Shown in pieces: positions 6,113 through 7,710 of a stretch of 7,710 nucleotides of DNA (its first letter is position 1; each line of letters starts with the position of its first letter). The notes under the pieces are model-generated. The model had not been told where the DNA came from and did no database searches. It worked only from the letters and a program-made list of their open reading frames with translations. The stretch comes from Gemmatimonadota bacterium (GTDB taxonomy: Bacteria; Gemmatimonadota; Gemmatimonadetes; Longimicrobiales; Longimicrobiaceae): NCBI GenBank assembly GCA_019240375.1, contig JAFAYN010000099.1:1-7710 (forward strand). Reading direction: 5' to 3'. A program made the translations under genes and the position numbers.

Positions 6113-6330
6113 GATCTGGAGCGGTCCCACCGCGTCGCGCCGCGGTTCCAGCCTGCCGCCCGCCGAAGAGGCCTGTCACCGTCGAGAAGGCAAGATGCGG
6201 GCCGTTCCGCACCTCCTCCGTACCACCCCGAACGACCCTTCCCGACTGCTCCCGGACCAGCCCGAAACCGGCTTCCGATGAACTGTAAATTCGTCAGGCA
6301 CAATCCGTTCCGCGACACCGCCGGAAACTC

Positions 6331-7317
6331 GTGAACCTGCTCGCCGTCGATCCCGTACACCCCGATCCCGGGGCGATCGCCCACGCCGCCGAGGTGCTGC
6401 GGCGGGGCGGCCTGGTGGCCTTCCCCACCGAGACCGTGTACGGGCTGGGAGCCCACGCGCTCGACCCCGAGGCGGTGGCGCGCATCTACGCCGCCAAGGG
6501 GCGCCCGTCGTACAACCCCCTCATCGTCCACCTGGCCGACGCGGCCGACGCCGCGGCCCTGGCGAGCGAGTGGCCGGAAGCGGCCGAGCGGCTGGCGGCG
6601 GCGTTCTGGCCCGGCCCGCTGACCCTGGTGGTCCCCCGGCGCCCGGAGATCCCGGACGCGGTGACGGCGGGGCTCCCCAGCGTCGCCCTGCGCGTCCCCG
6701 CGCACCCGGTGGCGCACGCGCTCCTGCGTGCGGCGGCGCTCCCGGTGGCTGCGCCCAGCGCCAACCGCTCCACCGGGGTCTCCCCCACCACCGCCGGGCA
6801 CGTCGCGCGCAGCCTGGGCGACCGGGTGGAGCTGATCCTGGACGGCGGCCCCACCTCCGTGGGGATCGAGTCCACCGTGCTCAGCCTGGTCGGCGAGATT
6901 CCCACCATCCTCCGGCCGGGGACCCTGTCCGTCGACCGGCTGCGCGAGGTGGTGGGCGAGGTGGCGACGCTCGCCGACGCGCCGGGGGGAAAGGCGGCCC
7001 GCCCCTCCCCGGGGATGCTCGACCGGCACTACGCCCCGCGCGCGGAGGTGCGCCTGTACGACGCGGGCGACGCGCGCGCGGAAGGGGAGCCGGCACAGGC
7101 CCGGACAGCGGTGATGGCGTGGGGACCCGGTCCGCACCCCCCGGGCGAGCTGGTGCGGATGCCGGCGGACGCGCGGGAGTACGCGGCCCGGCTGTACGCG
7201 ACGCTGCACCGGCTGGACGAGGCCGGCTTCGACCGGATCCGGGTGGAGCGGGTGCCGGACACGGCGGAGTGGGCGGGGGTCCGCGACCGGCTCCGGCGGG
7301 CGGCCCACCCCGGGTGA
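6331..7317 (+). CDS. sua5: L-threonylcarbamoyladenylate synthase, two-domain Sua5 type
   Basis: This 328-residue enzyme makes L-threonylcarbamoyl-AMP from threonine, bicarbonate and ATP, the first step of the universal t6A37 modification of tRNAs reading ANN codons; a TsaB/TsaD/TsaE-type complex then transfers the group. The YrdC-like domain covers about residues 10-210, with FPTETVYGLG (31-40), KGRPSYNPLIVHL (56-68), FWPGPLTLV (92-100), APSANRSTG (141-149), GIESTVL (178-184) and LRPGT (194-198). The linker SPGMLDRHYAPRAEV (226-240) leads into the Sua5-only C-terminal domain, ending LDEAGFDRIRVERVPD, as in long Sua5 proteins; short TsaC/YrdC forms lack this part. The GTG start has only a weak purine run (GGAAA) ahead, but the protein begins at the normal distance from the first motif. 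The partner t6A genes are not in the window. A gene follows 73 bases downstream on the same strand. Confidence 0.96.
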   Translation: MNLLAVDPVHPDPGAIAHAAEVLRRGGLVAFPTETVYGLGAHALDPEAVARIYAAKGRPSYNPLIVHLADAADAAALASEWPEAAERLAAAFWPGPLTLVVPRRPEIPDAVTAGLPSVALRVPAHPVAHALLRAAALPVAAPSANRSTGVSPTTAGHVARSLGDRVELILDGGPTSVGIESTVLSLVGEIPTILRPGTLSVDRLREVVGEVATLADAPGGKAARPSPGMLDRHYAPRAEVRLYDAGDARAEGEPAQARTAVMAWGPGPHPPGELVRMPADAREYAARLYATLHRLDEAGFDRIRVERVPDTAEWAGVRDRLRRAAHPG

Positions 7318-7390
7318 GGCGCCGGGTGTTCCCATCGGGCGCGAGTTTCGGTAACTTTCGCGCTCGTTTCACCATCTGCCGGATGGGAGC

Positions 7391-7710
7391 ATGCAGACAC
7401 GCACCGAGCTGATCGAGGAACTGTTCGCGCGGTTCCCTCACATTCCCCGCGAAGCGGTCCTCAAGGAAGACCTCCTCCGCACCGGGATCTCTTTCGACGA
7501 CTCCGCCCTCACCGACAACCTGGACGGTGAGATCAAGCCGAAGTCGTACTTCATCTTCTCCTTCGACCAGAAGCCGCTGAAGGAGCTGGGGACGGCCGCG
7601 AAGCGCCGCCCGCCCGAAGAGGTGGCGCTGACCGGCGGTCCGTACGAGCTGCGGCGGACCATCGTCTCCGTGCGCGTCAACCCGGACTCGCCGTACAGCG
7701 TGGCGCGGCA
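7391..7710 (+). CDS. Partial gene, N-terminal region resembling a radical SAM protein
   Basis: An ATG at 7391 opens a frame that runs to the window edge (106 full codons) with clear coding character. Sequence landmarks are a helical start MQTRTELIEELFARFPHI, then PREAVLKEDLLRTG (20-33), KSYFIFSFDQKPLKELG (53-69), and PEEVALTGGPYELRR (76-90) followed by TIVSVRVNPDSPYSV. From memory this leader pattern precedes the core of a group of radical SAM proteins found in soil phyla. The decisive CxxxCxxC-type iron-sulfur cluster cysteines would lie beyond the window, so the assignment cannot be confirmed here. Ribosome binding is probably by GGATGGGAG immediately upstream, which is closer than ideal to the ATG. 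It follows the Sua5 gene on the same strand, 73 bases on, and may be cotranscribed with it or have its own promoter in the less GC-rich patch near 7345-7370. Confidence 0.8.
   Translation, partial: MQTRTELIEELFARFPHIPREAVLKEDLLRTGISFDDSALTDNLDGEIKPKSYFIFSFDQKPLKELGTAAKRRPPEEVALTGGPYELRRTIVSVRVNPDSPYSVAR

Larger units (their letters stand above)
6037..6330. other. Divergent intergenic region without a recognisable gene
   Basis: These 294 bases separate the start of the zinc-ribbon gene from the start of the Sua5 gene. Reading frames across it are shadows with no conserved character, and no tRNA-like cloverleaf is seen. Two less GC-rich patches stand out: the inverted repeat at 6085-6112 and a stretch near 6278-6304 containing TAAATT (6286-6291) and CACAAT (6299-6304), either of which could be a -10 element for the plus-strand gene, though neither has a convincing -35. 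Confidence 0.5.

Noticed and set aside
6120..6285. Possible small RNA or tRNA in the intergenic region before the Sua5 gene
   Set aside because: No cloverleaf, no clear promoter-terminator pair, and no strong stem was found by eye.

Overview
The window is GC-rich bacterial chromosome with strong G/C preference at third codon positions, GTG as well as ATG starts, and dense short-spaced genes. Base composition and protein style fit a high-GC soil bacterium. My best guess is a Gemmatimonadota of the Longimicrobium type, but this rests on general resemblance, not on a marker gene.

Layout. (1) Left edge, minus strand: the first 17 codons of a zinc-ribbon-like protein that runs off the window, preceded in the direction of transcription by a short decayed 3' end of a GNAT acetyltransferase gene (110-247). 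(2) 271-2754, minus strand, probably one transcription unit read leftwards: a conserved protein of unknown function with a DxD motif (1777-2754), phosphatidylserine decarboxylase psd (810-1733), and a small multi-pass membrane protein (271-699). (3) A 236-base divergent intergenic region (2755-2990) with a candidate promoter for each direction and a GC-rich hairpin between them. (4) 2991-5640, plus strand: two overlapping M16 peptidase genes. The first carries the zinc-binding HxxEH motif. The second has lost it but keeps the substrate-binding Arg/Tyr pair, which the first lacks. They look like the two halves of an obligate heterodimeric protease. (5) A strong hairpin (5650-5697) between convergent genes, probably a bidirectional terminator. 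(6) 5728-6036, minus strand: a one-helix membrane-anchored zinc-ribbon protein. (7) A 294-base divergent intergenic region (6037-6330). (8) 6331-7317, plus strand: a two-domain Sua5-type L-threonylcarbamoyladenylate synthase for the tRNA t6A37 modification. (9) 7391-7710, plus strand: the N-terminal 106 codons of a gene cut by the window edge, whose sequence resembles the leader region of a radical SAM protein.

Most of the content is housekeeping: phospholipid synthesis, tRNA modification and proteolysis. I see no CRISPR array, rRNA, tRNA, insertion sequence or defence island. The items most worth a second look are the uncharacterised DxD protein beside psd, the complementary split of M16 active-site motifs, and the GNAT gene remnant. 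I do not claim a new system.
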